Shown here piece after piece: positions 34,663 through 44,012 of a stretch of 64,000 nucleotides of DNA; within the stretch, counting starts at the first letter, position 1; each line of letters starts with the position of its first letter. The stretch covers positions 248,001 through 312,000 of the forward strand of contig NZ_BMLW01000005.1 in the NCBI RefSeq assembly GCF_014645515.1, given 5' to 3'. The position numbers and the translations under genes are program-made. This DNA is from Oceanobacillus neutriphilus (GTDB lineage: Bacteria > Bacillota > Bacilli > Bacillales > Amphibacillaceae). The notes under the pieces were generated by a model. It saw only the letters and a list, made by a program, of their open reading frames with translations, was not told the DNA's origin and searched no databases.

Positions 34663-34929
34663 TTATTTAACTAATCTCCAAAAGTCTAATCCATAGTTAT
34701 GATGCTTAATCAAAACTTCTAATTCATTAAAAGGTAAGTTTTCTCCTGCTTTAATTTTATAGGTTTTATTATTTATAGGAGAGCCAAAAGAAAACTCTAA
34801 CTGTTTTTCATTAAGGTTAAATAGTATTGAATGAACAGTTCCGAAATTTTCTTCAAAATTGTGTAGCGTTATGCCGTTAGGGTACTCCTCCAACATAAAA
34901 AGTTTACTTAATCGCAAACTTTGTTTATA
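34663..34929 (-). pseudogene. C-terminal remnant of a C45-type (penicillin acyltransferase-like) hydrolase
   Basis: The frame gives LSKLFMLEEYPNGITLHNFE followed by a strand pattern VHSILFNLNEKQLEFSFGSP. This matches the C-terminal end of acyl-CoA:6-aminopenicillanate acyltransferase/choloylglycine-hydrolase-like proteins. The catalytic N-terminal Cys half is missing, as the S66 peptidase gene begins to end at 34935. So about 85 residues of a protein that normally has over 300 survive. A short independent protein is possible but less likely. Confidence 0.6.
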
Positions 34930-34934
34930 TCATC

Positions 34935-35933
34935 TCAGTTTAAAGCCAGCCAGTCTTCCATACAAAATACCTTTTTTTGCCCCGCATCTAGTCTCACTTT
35001 TTTGCCAATAGCTAAAGGATGCATTGGATGAGTGTGACATGTATCAAATTCCGCTAAAATAGGTATTTCTATTCCATCCAATTGTTCGATTAATAAATCC
35101 AAGGGCTGCTTACCTGTTCCCAGGTCATTATATTGTTCATGTTTCCCCAAAATAATTCCTGAAATCTTATCAAAAATGCCTTGAACTTTTAACATCGCAA
35201 AGTTTTTTTCAACGATGGAAACATCTTTATTACAATCTTCCAATAATAAAATATCTCCTTGTTTAATTATCGGGAAATAAGGAGAACCAATAAATCCGTA
35301 CATGGCATTCACATTACCGCCTATCAATCTTCCTTCAGCAATACCATTTTGACCAGTGACCCATTCATTTTTATATAATTTTTTCTCTGTAGTTTTTTCT
35401 TGCCAGTTTACAGGTTCGTCCGACCAAAAGGCAGGAGTCGGTATCTCATAAGGCGGCTTACTCATTTGCATAAAATATTGTTCAAAATTAAGGTATGTAT
35501 CATTTACTAAAGGTTCAAATTCACCAAATGAAGGAATCAAAGCAGGTCCATAATAAGTTGAGATTCCTGTTTTTGCATAAAGTGCAAGTAAGATAGCTGT
35601 TACGTCTGAATATCCCACTACCAGCTTAGGATTTTTCTGGAATGATTCATAATCAATATACGGCAGCATGCTATTTGAGTTTGTTCCACCAATCGTTGAC
35701 ATGATCATCTTTATATTTGGATCTTTTAATAAATTGTTTAATTCTTCTGCGCGCTCTTTAGGTGAGCCCGAACGGTAATAATCCTTTCTTCCTGTTAAAT
35801 TTCCTTCAACGAGAGTAAAACCCTTTTCTTCTAAAAAGCACTTAGCCCGTTCAAAGCGCAATTTTGCAGTAACTGTTGCAGGAGAAGATGGGGTAAATAT
35901 ACCAATTCTATCTCCTTTTTTTAATGGTTCCAT
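34935..35933 (-). CDS. S66 family peptidase (LD-carboxypeptidase/MccF-like)
   Basis: The 332-residue protein starts LKKGDRIGIFTPSSPATVTA, as S66 proteins do. The nucleophile lies in MSTIGGTNSNSMLPYIDYES (Ser in G-x-N-S-N). The catalytic Glu and His are in LLLEDCNKDVSIVEKNF and ILAEFDTCHTHPMHPLAIGK. MccF-like members cleave peptide-nucleotide antibiotics and LD-carboxypeptidases trim cell-wall peptides. The GGTNSNSMLP form is more like the MccF branch. There is no signal peptide. GGGAGGCATTATT precedes the ATG. Confidence 0.88.
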   Translation of the reverse strand: MEPLKKGDRIGIFTPSSPATVTAKLRFERAKCFLEEKGFTLVEGNLTGRKDYYRSGSPKERAEELNNLLKDPNIKMIMSTIGGTNSNSMLPYIDYESFQKNPKLVVGYSDVTAILLALYAKTGISTYYGPALIPSFGEFEPLVNDTYLNFEQYFMQMSKPPYEIPTPAFWSDEPVNWQEKTTEKKLYKNEWVTGQNGIAEGRLIGGNVNAMYGFIGSPYFPIIKQGDILLLEDCNKDVSIVEKNFAMLKVQGIFDKISGIILGKHEQYNDLGTGKQPLDLLIEQLDGIEIPILAEFDTCHTHPMHPLAIGKKVRLDAGQKKVFCMEDWLALN

Positions 35934-36008
35934 AATAATGCCTCCCAGTATTTTAAAAGATGCTGCCGATAAATCTATTGTAAAAGTAGTAACTTTTGAA
36001 TGAATCTT

Positions 36009-36725
36009 TTAATCTAAATCATAAGGTTGCTCATCCTCTTTCCAAACAACGACTCTTCCCGTTTTATTGTCATTTATAAATCCCATAACCTGTTCGGCAA
36101 TATCATCAGGGCTTAATATTTTTTCTGGAATTTCCCTGGAATCCATATTTTCTCTTGTTTTTCTTGATGCAGGAGTGTCTACCCAGCCTGGGCATATTGT
36201 ATTGATTTTAATATCATGTTGAATTAACGTATCTGATATAGAAGTTGTTAATCTGATAATAGCCGCTTTACTGGCTGCATATTTCGGAGAATCATGAGGT
36301 TGGCTCCCTACTCCGGCAAAAGAGGAAATATTAATAATATCCCCGCCGTTTTTCATTTCTTTCATGGAAGATTGTATACCCTGCATAACAGTTTTTAGGT
36401 TCAAATCAATAGTAGTACTCCATATTTCTGTTTCAACGTCTGGAAAGCAAATATCCCCCACACCGCCAGCAGTATTTACAAATACGGAAATAGTACCTAA
36501 ATCCTTACTAATGGAATGAATTAACTTTGAAAGTTTCGTTAAATTGGTCACATCACATTCAAAGAAATGAGCTGGGCCAATTTGAGTATTTATTTCATCT
36601 CTTGTTTTTTGACCAGCATCTTTATCCTTATCTATCAATGATACCTTATAACCTTCTTGCGCTAATCTAACAGCAATCCCTCGCCCAATTCCAGCTGCGC
36701 CACCTGTTATAATTGCATTTTGCAT
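36009..36725 (-). CDS. Short-chain dehydrogenase/reductase
   Basis: The 238-residue SDR has the cofactor loop ITGGAAGIGRGIAVRLAQEG with an acidic SLIDKDKDAG after beta-2, suggesting NAD(H). NTAGG stands in place of the usual NNAG. INISSFAG gives the catalytic Ser and YAASKAAI the Tyr-x3-Lys pair. PGWVDTPASRKT is typical of the substrate lid. GGGAGG precedes the ATG. It stands alone between a Gfo/Idh pseudogene and the S66 peptidase. The substrate is unknown. Confidence 0.88.
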   Translation of the reverse strand: MQNAIITGGAAGIGRGIAVRLAQEGYKVSLIDKDKDAGQKTRDEINTQIGPAHFFECDVTNLTKLSKLIHSISKDLGTISVFVNTAGGVGDICFPDVETEIWSTTIDLNLKTVMQGIQSSMKEMKNGGDIINISSFAGVGSQPHDSPKYAASKAAIIRLTTSISDTLIQHDIKINTICPGWVDTPASRKTRENMDSREIPEKILSPDDIAEQVMGFINDNKTGRVVVWKEDEQPYDLD

Positions 36726-36882
36726 AAAAAAACCTCCCTTTTTACTTTTTTAAACTTTTTATACCTTGCGAATATATGAAAGTCTTTTAAAATACTTAAG
36801 GTTGATATTAAATTCGATTACTATACTTTTTACGAGGTTATTTCTCACCACCTCTTTCTTTAAAGAACCAAACTGTAACTTT

Positions 36883-37537
36883 TTAATTACCTAAAACTTT
36901 ATCTATAATCACTTGATTTTTGTGTCCATCCTCTATTGTCGGTAAGTCTTCATCCAATTTATCATCCGATATATATTCATACAACTTCTCTAAAAAAGGA
37001 TAAAAAGCTGGATAGTAAGACCTTGCCTCTGCTGACAGCTGTTGAGAAGTTATTTCTAGATTGGACACATTTATTTTATTAAACTTTTCCTTCGATTTTC
37101 CAAAATAAAGCTCCTTATCATCCGTTAACGTTATTGTTCCTGATTCCCCAAAAATCCTTAAGCTAGCTCCAAATGCGTGATTCACCCCTGATATTAATTG
37201 AATGGAAAAAGTGGAGTTGTCTCTCATTTTACCTTGTATAAAAAAAGCATCATCTGCATCCCTTTGTTCCAATTCCATTTGCGGAAACATGTGTATGTAC
37301 AAACCCACTGTAATCTTCCATTTCATCCTTCACTAACCATCTCAAACAATCAACCATGTGAGTGCCTAATGCTCCAAGCATTCCTCCAAATTTCATTCTG
37401 TCACCTAGCCAGCCTAATTTATTATTTTGCAGATATTGATATCGAGGACTAGAAATATGATATTCAAAGTGAAGAATTTTTCCAATATAATTATTAACGA
37501 TATATTGTTGAGGTGAATACTCTAACATGTTCGGCAT
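36883..37537 (-). pseudogene. Truncated, frameshifted Gfo/Idh/MocA oxidoreductase
   Basis: A first frame reads NNYIGKILHFEYHISSPRYQ, FGGMLGALGTHMVDCLRWLV, up to SGFVHTHV. A second frame then continues QRDADDAFFIQGKMRDNSTF, GASLRIFGESGTITL, and ends at 36883. Joined, they are the C-terminal alpha/beta domain of a Gfo/Idh/MocA dehydrogenase. The frame changes between 37250 and 37300 and the NAD-binding N-terminal domain is missing. The first residues (LEYSPQQY) do not belong to this family; they match the end of the AdaA protein nearby and mark a recombination joint. Confidence 0.8.
37502..37526. repeat. 25-bp near-repeat shared with the 3' end of adaA
   Basis: ATATTGTTGAGG followed by TGAATACTCTAAC matches 39631-39655, inside adaA, at 24 of 25 bases. 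On the minus strand both encode EYSPQQY. This copy is fused to the 5' break of the Gfo/Idh pseudogene and is not part of a complete AraC-type gene. Confidence 0.75.
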
Positions 37538-37652
37538 TAGTCATATAATAGAATTATCAGTATACATTATAATGAAAGTGATATAGCCTATAAAGTAAAC
37601 ATATACTTAATAAAATCATTTCCCGATTGATATCTTATTTGTCTAATAAAGC

Positions 37653-37697
37653 AAAAAAATCACTACTTGTCTTTTTTGAACAAGCAATGATTTTTTA
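37653..37697. terminator. Bidirectional terminator downstream of the amidase gene
   Basis: AAAAAATCAcTaCTTGT pairs with ACAAGcAaTGATTTTTT around a short T-rich loop (lower case marks mismatches). A- and T-tracts on both sides suit termination of the leftward amidase transcript. Confidence 0.7.
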
Positions 37698-37767
37698 CAT
37701 GCTTTCCTTCTTGTTTAAAAATCACCATCAGTTCGCGGAACATAGCTAATATTATAAAAATGAAAAT

Positions 37768-39243
37768 TCAATTTTTATAAAACTGGGGAGCTTTCCGAAG
37801 ATTACTCGCCTGTTCAAATGCAAAAGCAAGTTTTATTAAGTTTTCTTCACTAAAAGCAGTGCCAGCAAAAGTTATACCAAAAGGTCTTCCACTTTCCATA
37901 TAACCAGCTGGTACCGCGATGGACGGATATCCAGCTTTTGCACTTATTGTAGACCCAATATATGACGGGAATAGAATAGCATCAAGTTCATACTTTTTCA
38001 GGGCATAATCAATGCCTTGTTCTTGAGAAAAATATAAATCCTCTACTTTTGCGTTTAAATATTCTGGATTTCTTAGTGTATTAGGAAAATTTTCTCTACG
38101 TTCCAGCTTATCCTGCCCATATTTTAGCGCCCTTTTTCCTATACCTTCATTAAATTGAATTAATTCAGTTATAGAATGCACCGGCATATGAGAAGGCAAT
38201 TTAGTAAGATAATTATCTAGACTATGTCTTAATTCATATAAAGATACGCCCCATTTCCAATCTCTATGAAAAGAAGGTATTTCGATATCTTCAATAACAG
38301 TTGCTCTTTGTTCAATTAAAATCTGAATTGATTTCTTAAATAATTGCTCATCATACTCGCCTGAATCACTATATTCATTAGAAAAGTTATGAAAGATTCC
38401 GATTTTAGCACCAATTAATCCTTTTGGGTCTAAATTGGTTGTATAATCATGTTGTAACTTGCCCTCACTTTTATATGTGGCAATGTCATTCTTATCTATA
38501 CCAGTTAATGCCCCTAACAAAATAGCCGCATCTTTAACATTTCTTGCAAATGGTCCTGCCGTATCCTGAGAATATGTAAAAGGAATTATACCGCTACGAC
38601 TTATCAAACCTACAGTAGGTTTAATACCAACTACCGAATTTTGAATAGCAGGACTAAGAATAGATGCATCCGTTTCAGTTCCTACAGATAAAACAGAAAA
38701 ATTTGCCGCAACTGCCACTGCTGATCCTGAACTAGAACCACCAACAAAAAGTTGAGGATCACCATAAGGATTTAATGTTTGTCCTCCTCTAGAACTGTAT
38801 CCTGCCCACATTTCACTAGCCATTCCATTTGCTAATTCTGTCATATTTGTTTTACCTAATATAACCGCACCTGCTTCTCTGAGTTTTTTCACTAGAAATG
38901 CATCTTTACTAGCTAAATGGTTCTCTAGGGCAATTGTTCCCGCACTTGTATGCATGGAATCATTTGTATCTATATTATCTTTTAGTACAATCGGTATACC
39001 GTGTAAAAGCCCCCTTACTCCCTTTATTTTTCTTTCATTATCTAGTGCTTCTGCTATAAATATCGCTTCAGGATTTATTTCAAGCATGGAATTAATGTTA
39101 GGTCCAGCCTGATCATATTTTGCAATTCTATCTAAATAATACATTACTAATTCTTTTGAAGTAATTTCATTGCGATCCATAGCTACTTGAATCTCACTTA
39201 TAGATAGTTCCTCTGTAAAAAAGCGTTTAAAACTTATCTCCAT
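37768..39243 (-). CDS. Amidase signature family protein
   Basis: The 491-residue protein has the Ser-Ser-Lys amidase fold. HGIPIVLKDNIDTNDSMHTS carries the catalytic Lys. FVGGSSSGSAVAVAANFSVL holds the cis-Ser region and GTETDASILSPAIQN the nucleophile Ser; most members have G-T-D-T-G-G-S at that place, so this is a modest variant. AGYPSIAVPAGYMESGRPFG is the usual C-terminal strand. The length fits hydrolase amidases rather than GatA. No signal peptide was seen. The substrate is unknown. It is a single transcription unit closed by a terminator. Confidence 0.88.
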   Translation of the reverse strand: MEISFKRFFTEELSISEIQVAMDRNEITSKELVMYYLDRIAKYDQAGPNINSMLEINPEAIFIAEALDNERKIKGVRGLLHGIPIVLKDNIDTNDSMHTSAGTIALENHLASKDAFLVKKLREAGAVILGKTNMTELANGMASEMWAGYSSRGGQTLNPYGDPQLFVGGSSSGSAVAVAANFSVLSVGTETDASILSPAIQNSVVGIKPTVGLISRSGIIPFTYSQDTAGPFARNVKDAAILLGALTGIDKNDIATYKSEGKLQHDYTTNLDPKGLIGAKIGIFHNFSNEYSDSGEYDEQLFKKSIQILIEQRATVIEDIEIPSFHRDWKWGVSLYELRHSLDNYLTKLPSHMPVHSITELIQFNEGIGKRALKYGQDKLERRENFPNTLRNPEYLNAKVEDLYFSQEQGIDYALKKYELDAILFPSYIGSTISAKAGYPSIAVPAGYMESGRPFGITFAGTAFSEENLIKLAFAFEQASNLRKAPQFYKN

Positions 39244-39603
39244 CTATTAAATCAACTCCTTTATATTTATTGTAGTACTTTTCTTTATTCAATAATTATC
39301 TTAAGAAATCCTAATCAATACCTGAATAGATTTTTTATCAAATCTTAATTATAAAGACTACCATCCAGATATCTCAAGTAATCTAATGAACTTTTGTGTA
39401 TCCTCACTGCCTCCATCCATTACCTGATTTGTTACCTGCATATTCTCTCATTTCCTGTACCTATAGATAACACAGTGGTATGGACTAACTTAACAGCTGT
39501 GACAGCATAGTTAATGATTCGTTTATTTAGAAGTATACCATGAACCATTTACCTCTATCAGAAAAAAATGACTACTTAAACATTTAGATTTCTTCAAATT
39601 CCA
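39244..39603. other. Gap between the amidase and adaA genes
   Basis: This 360-bp AT-rich stretch between two genes on the minus strand contains the promoter region of the amidase gene. I see no reading frame, tRNA or clear hairpin in it. Confidence 0.4.
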
Positions 39604-40185
39604 CTATAGATCATAGTTGAAAATCTTTCTATATTGTTGAGGGGAATACTCTAACTGTTTTTGAAAAGCATGATAAAAACTGGAATAACTTTGAAAACCG
39701 ACTTCAAAACAAATGTCCATAGTGGATAGATCCGTGTTTTTTAAAAGATGAACGGCCTTACTCACCCGGATCTTCTCTAAATAGGAACGTGGTGTTCTGG
39801 AGGTATGCTTTTTAAAAATCCGGCCCAAGTAATATGGGCTTATACCGATTTTTTGTGCTATTTGTTTCATAGTGAGATTTTCTGTGTAATGTCTCTGAAT
39901 ATATAATTTTGTGTCATTAATAATATCCATTATTGGATCAAAATGGATCATGTCCGGCTGACATCTTTTACAGGGACGAAAACCAGCTCCTTTTGCCTCT
40001 TCAGCGGTTTGAAAAAAAGTGATATTTTCTTTATTAGGATTTCTTGATTTACAAGATGGACGGCAAAAAATCCCTGTTGTTTTGACTGCATAATAAAATA
40101 AACCATCATAGGATTCATCACAGCTATTAGCGATTTTGACCATTTCATTGAAAGAAAAGTTTGTATAAACCACCGTTCCGTTCAC
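39604..40185 (-). CDS. adaA: Methylphosphotriester-DNA methyltransferase/transcription activator AdaA
   Basis: The 193-residue protein has an N-terminal Ada zinc domain: YYAVKTTGIFCRPSCKSRNP carries the first two zinc Cys, including the methyl-accepting one, and GAGFRPCKRCQPD the other two. An AraC-type double helix-turn-helix follows (LTMKQIAQKIGISPYYLGRI and MDICFEVGFQSYSSFYHAFQ, ending LEYSPQQYRKIF). It takes a methyl group from DNA phosphotriesters and then activates alkylation-repair genes. Its start overlaps the end of the amino-acid permease gene by 4 bp. No adaB/ogt partner follows, unlike in Bacillus subtilis. Confidence 0.92.
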   Translation of the reverse strand: MNGTVVYTNFSFNEMVKIANSCDESYDGLFYYAVKTTGIFCRPSCKSRNPNKENITFFQTAEEAKGAGFRPCKRCQPDMIHFDPIMDIINDTKLYIQRHYTENLTMKQIAQKIGISPYYLGRIFKKHTSRTPRSYLEKIRVSKAVHLLKNTDLSTMDICFEVGFQSYSSFYHAFQKQLEYSPQQYRKIFNYDL

Positions 40186-41447
40186 CTCCTGTCTGTTCTT
40201 TCATACCGTTTTTTCTTACAAAACACATATACTATATAGATAGAAACAACAATTAACGGCACCATAATATATGATCGGAAAAAAGGAAGAACAAGTGTAC
40301 ATAAAACGAAGGCAGTAAATGAGCACCACCAAGGTAATGTTCCTTTTTCAAACAGTTTAACACCTGCAGCCATCGAAAGAATATAAACGATTATCCCTAA
40401 GGATGTAGGAATAAATAAAATATCATTAAACGAAAGAGAAAGTGCACTTGTTATGAAAACTCCTGCTCCAGCAAATATAACGACAAACAAAACCACGCGT
40501 CTGGATATACCGATTTTTGGATGTACCTTAGAAAAATAATCTAGAAATGCACCATCTCTACTTAATGAATAACCTAACTGAGTGAGACTTGCAACAAATG
40601 CGTTCGCTGTTCCTGTACAAATGATAAAAGCAAGAATCCCGGTAAGCAATTGAGCATTTACTCCAAGTGTATCGTTCATAATCATGGCAATTGGAGATAA
40701 ATCTCTCTCTTCATTACCGTACGTCCCTGTTCCTATCGTTATAAAACTAAGCGCAAAGAAAAGTACACCTATAATGATAACACTAATAATAGTACTTCTT
40801 ACGATATGCTGTTTAGGCTGTTTAAAATTATTAGCCAGGTTACAGATTGCTTCCCAACCAAAAAACGCCCAAAAAATAATGGTTATAGCAGATCCAATGG
40901 AACCACTTCCGCTTGGGAAGAACGGAACGAAATGACTCCAGCTTATACTAGGGATAGACAATATGATTGCCGTTACTAACAATAGAAATAAACATCCACT
41001 TAACAATAATGCTAATTTACCACTTACTTGAATACCGAAATAATTAGTGATTCCCGCAGTAGCCAATATCAATAAGGCACAAAATGATATTTGAATCTGA
41101 GAAAAATCAAGAGCATTCCCTAAATAATAAGCTCCTGTTAAAGCAACAATGGTCTGTCCAACTGCTGCTGTGACAAAATAAAACCACCCTACCATATTCC
41201 CTAAATGTTTCCCGAATGAATATCGTACAAAAGTAGCTGCTCCTCCTGCGTCTGGGTACTCTCTTGCTAAGCAAGCAAAGGAATACGCAAGTGGAAAACT
41301 AATAATAATCACAATCAACCAGGCGATTATCGAGGCCGGGCCGGCTATGGAGGCCGTAACACCTGATAAAAAAAGGACCCCTGACCCTAAAACCGTTGCA
41401 ATATATAAAGCAATACCTTGAAATAATCCAATTGATTTAGTTGTCAT
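40182..41447 (-). CDS. APC family amino-acid permease (YjeH-like)
   Basis: The 421-residue protein has about 12 membrane segments. The first helix, ATVLGSGVLFLSGVTASIAG, is the APC signature (G-S-G-V/I) that binds the substrate carboxylate. SFACLAREYPDAGGAATFVR is the typical segment-2/3 stretch with P-x-A-G-G. It resembles the YjeH group of amino-acid exporters, but direction cannot be deduced. It ends as ATGA over the adaA start, so the permease and adaA are translationally coupled, an unusual pairing. Confidence 0.85.
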   Translation of the reverse strand: MTTKSIGLFQGIALYIATVLGSGVLFLSGVTASIAGPASIIAWLIVIIISFPLAYSFACLAREYPDAGGAATFVRYSFGKHLGNMVGWFYFVTAAVGQTIVALTGAYYLGNALDFSQIQISFCALLILATAGITNYFGIQVSGKLALLLSGCLFLLLVTAIILSIPSISWSHFVPFFPSGSGSIGSAITIIFWAFFGWEAICNLANNFKQPKQHIVRSTIISVIIIGVLFFALSFITIGTGTYGNEERDLSPIAMIMNDTLGVNAQLLTGILAFIICTGTANAFVASLTQLGYSLSRDGAFLDYFSKVHPKIGISRRVVLFVVIFAGAGVFITSALSLSFNDILFIPTSLGIIVYILSMAAGVKLFEKGTLPWWCSFTAFVLCTLVLPFFRSYIMVPLIVVSIYIVYVFCKKKRYERTDRR

Positions 41448-41572
41448 ATAGTCACCTCTTTTCTACATGCATTATACAAATAAAGAATTGAATTACACAT
41501 TCGGATTTTTGCTTTTTAATTTTTTTGCTTAAAAACAGAATATAAACAATTATAAGACCGATAATAACAGGG

Positions 41573-41983
41573 TTACTTTAATATATTGTCCAATAAAAAG
41601 GTTCTATCTTCTGGAAAGGTTAAACGAAGTTCCTGTAATTCATCTATGTTTTTCCAAGCAATCTCATAAATCAAATGATCTGGATCCTGGATTTCTCTTT
41701 TTCCACCAACGATTTTCACCAAGAAATAGTGAACCTCAAAAGAAATATTTATTTTTTCATAAACACCATTTTTTACTTTTAATTCATCAACTATTTCTGC
41801 AATATATCCTGTTTCCTCTTTGATCTCCCTAATACAACATTCTTCAAAAGTTTCATTTCTTTCTTGGCCACCTGATGGTACAGACCAAGTTTTGTCCTCT
41901 TCGGGTTTTCCCTGCAGTACCATCAGCAATTCGCCGGTTTCATTTATACATACACCTGCCGAACCAAACCATTTTGAACACAA
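41573..41983 (-). CDS. NUDIX hydrolase
   Basis: The 136-residue protein has a complete Nudix box, GGQERNETFEECCIREIKEE followed by TGY, which fits G-x5-E-x7-R-E-U-x-E-E-x-G. The metal-binding glutamates are all present. It should hydrolyse a nucleoside diphosphate linked to some moiety, in the cytoplasm. GGAGGGAGTATTTTG precedes the ATG. It is a single-gene unit and the substrate is unknown. Confidence 0.9.
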   Translation of the reverse strand: MCSKWFGSAGVCINETGELLMVLQGKPEEDKTWSVPSGGQERNETFEECCIREIKEETGYIAEIVDELKVKNGVYEKINISFEVHYFLVKIVGGKREIQDPDHLIYEIAWKNIDELQELRLTFPEDRTFLLDNILK

Positions 41984-42225
41984 AATACTCCCTCCTTTTT
42001 GTAGAATAAAAAACGAAATACAATGCTCATCTCAATATAAAAAATTGAAAAAAATCATACCTTAGTATTATCGTATCAAATTATTATGGGTTATCAATAT
42101 TTACTCTAATTACAATCAAACCTGGACATATTCAATTTCCTATATTTTCTGTTTGAATACGGTTATACTAGTAATTTTCATGATTATTAAAAATTATCTT
42201 GCTTATTCACAATCGTGCACCATTT

Positions 42226-42621
42226 TTAAATAATAGCTATATAAATATCAATTTCCCCATCTGGATAATACTTTTCAAAATCAAAAGTATATGCCCTTTT
42301 TAAATGTCCTTCTTCTTCCTTCTTCCATATTTCATTCCATGTGTTAAAAATACCTTGTTCATCGTTAGTATTGACTTTAAAAATTTCATATTTTATTTCT
42401 TTAGGAATAACTATAGTAGATTCATTTGGATCTTCAATAGCGACACATAACGTATAATACCCTGTATAATCAGATTCATATTCATGATATAAACCGTATA
42501 CATTTTCATTCTTATTAGATAATACAGATGACGCCTCTTTCCACATATCCATAATCTTTCGCATTAAATGCTCATCATTAAAATTACTTGTCCTAATTTT
42601 TTCAATAACTCTTAGTTCCAT
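42226..42621 (-). CDS. GyrI-like small-molecule-binding domain protein
   Basis: The 131-residue protein is built of the GyrI/AraC effector-binding fold: an opening beta strand MELRVIEKIRTSNFND, a helix, VYGLYHEYESDYTGYYTLCV, then YEIFKVNTNDEQGIFNTWNE and IDIYIAII at the end. There is no DNA-binding domain, so this is a stand-alone effector-binding domain of unknown ligand. A single unit on the minus strand, 420 bp from the next gene. Confidence 0.75.
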   Translation of the reverse strand: MELRVIEKIRTSNFNDEHLMRKIMDMWKEASSVLSNKNENVYGLYHEYESDYTGYYTLCVAIEDPNESTIVIPKEIKYEIFKVNTNDEQGIFNTWNEIWKKEEEGHLKRAYTFDFEKYYPDGEIDIYIAII

Positions 42622-43041
42622 ATAAATACCAACCTTCTTCTTTTTTATTATAAATATTTGATGATATTTTGTTTCGATAAGAAATGTCAGTTACTGTTGC
42701 TATTACAAAAGGTAAATATGACTTAAAGGTATTTTACATCGCTATCTTTTAAAAATCATAAACAGATAAATAAACCTGTTCAGACTATGGTAAAGAGAAC
42801 TGACTAATTTTTTGGATTTAAATCATACCGCCCATATCATAACAAAAGAAACAGGAAAACTTTTCAATCATTTTTTACCTAATATAAATCATCATGCAGT
42901 TATCTTACCAAACTAATACTGACAACCTATGTCATATTTTATAAATCTATTTTACTTTCTTATAATCAAGACAGAATGGTATAGAACTTGTATCACTAAT
43001 TATATGTGATATAATTCCATCTAAATATAGGAGGGTTCATT
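42622..43041. other. Gap with an inverted repeat before the WYL gene
   Basis: This AT-rich stretch lies between divergent genes. Its right end holds TATCAC at 42991-42996 and GTGATA at 43006-43011, an inverted repeat likely to be the WYL-type regulator's own operator, and the ribosome site AGGAGGG. No reading frame is convincing. Confidence 0.5.
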
Positions 43042-43941
43042 TTGAAAGAAAGCCGCTTGTTTAAAATTATGTATTACCTTTTGAATAAAGAAAGAGCTAC
43101 TGCCTCGGAATTAGCTGAAAAATTCGAGGTTTCCCTCAGAACAATATACAGAGATATTGATGTCTTAAGCAGTGCCGGAATCCCTATATATACATCTGCA
43201 GGAAGAAATGGCGGTGTATATCTGGTAGACAATTTTGTCTTGGACAAGGCTTTGTTATCGGCCGAAGAGCAGCAAAATATATTAGTAGCATTACAGCATT
43301 TAGAAGTAACTCAAAATGGCTCAAATAATGAAACGATATTGAAATTAAAAGCGCTATTCCAAACTCACGTACATCAGTGGATTGATATAGATTTTTCGCA
43401 ATGGGGAGAATACAATAATGCCCATGATAAATTTGAGATAATTAAAACCGCTATCTTGAGTCGAGTACAAATTCCTTTTGAATATGCAAATTCTAAAGGA
43501 AAAGTGAGTCAGAGACTAGTAAACCCGGCAAAATTACTATATAAATCAAATGCTTGGTATTTACAGGCTTTTTGCATAGAAAAAAATGATTTTAGAGTAT
43601 TCAAGCTAAGCAGAATCTATGAGATTTCCATTACGGATAAATCATTTGAACCATTAGATATTCCATCTTTAGATAAGAAAAGCTGTACAGAATACATTCA
43701 CCTTGATTTACTTTTCTCGGAAGAAATAGCATATAGAGTCTATGATGAATTTAATTTAAATAATATAACACGACAAAATGATGGCAGTCTTAGCGTTTCT
43801 ATTGATATGCCAAATGAAGAATGGTTAATCAGATACTTATTATCCTTTGGCAAATCTATCAAAATTTTATCTCCTGCAAGTATTCGTACCCGCTTTTTAG
43901 AGGAAGTTAGAGCTATGTATGAAAACAATATAAATTTATAA
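43042..43941 (+). CDS. YafY-type regulator: HTH_11 winged helix with WYL domain
   Basis: The 299-residue protein starts with TTG after TATAGGAGGG. The N-terminal winged helix is in RATASELAEKFEVSLRTIYR, then DIDVLSSAGIPIYTSAG, the classic HTH_11/DeoR form. The WYL domain (about 135-215) has PFEYANSKGKVSQRLVNPAK, LLYKSNAWYLQAFCIEKNDF (here WYL appears as WYL in AWYLQA) and FRVFKLSRI. WYL domains bind ligands or nucleic acid. A SAP-domain protein gene follows 71 bp downstream on the same strand. Confidence 0.88.
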   Translation: MKESRLFKIMYYLLNKERATASELAEKFEVSLRTIYRDIDVLSSAGIPIYTSAGRNGGVYLVDNFVLDKALLSAEEQQNILVALQHLEVTQNGSNNETILKLKALFQTHVHQWIDIDFSQWGEYNNAHDKFEIIKTAILSRVQIPFEYANSKGKVSQRLVNPAKLLYKSNAWYLQAFCIEKNDFRVFKLSRIYEISITDKSFEPLDIPSLDKKSCTEYIHLDLLFSEEIAYRVYDEFNLNNITRQNDGSLSVSIDMPNEEWLIRYLLSFGKSIKILSPASIRTRFLEEVRAMYENNINL

Positions 43942-44012
43942 AGCATGACACACGTTGTCAGGATTAGTTTGATACGATGCTTATAATAAGATTTATATTG
44001 AGGTGAAAAAGC

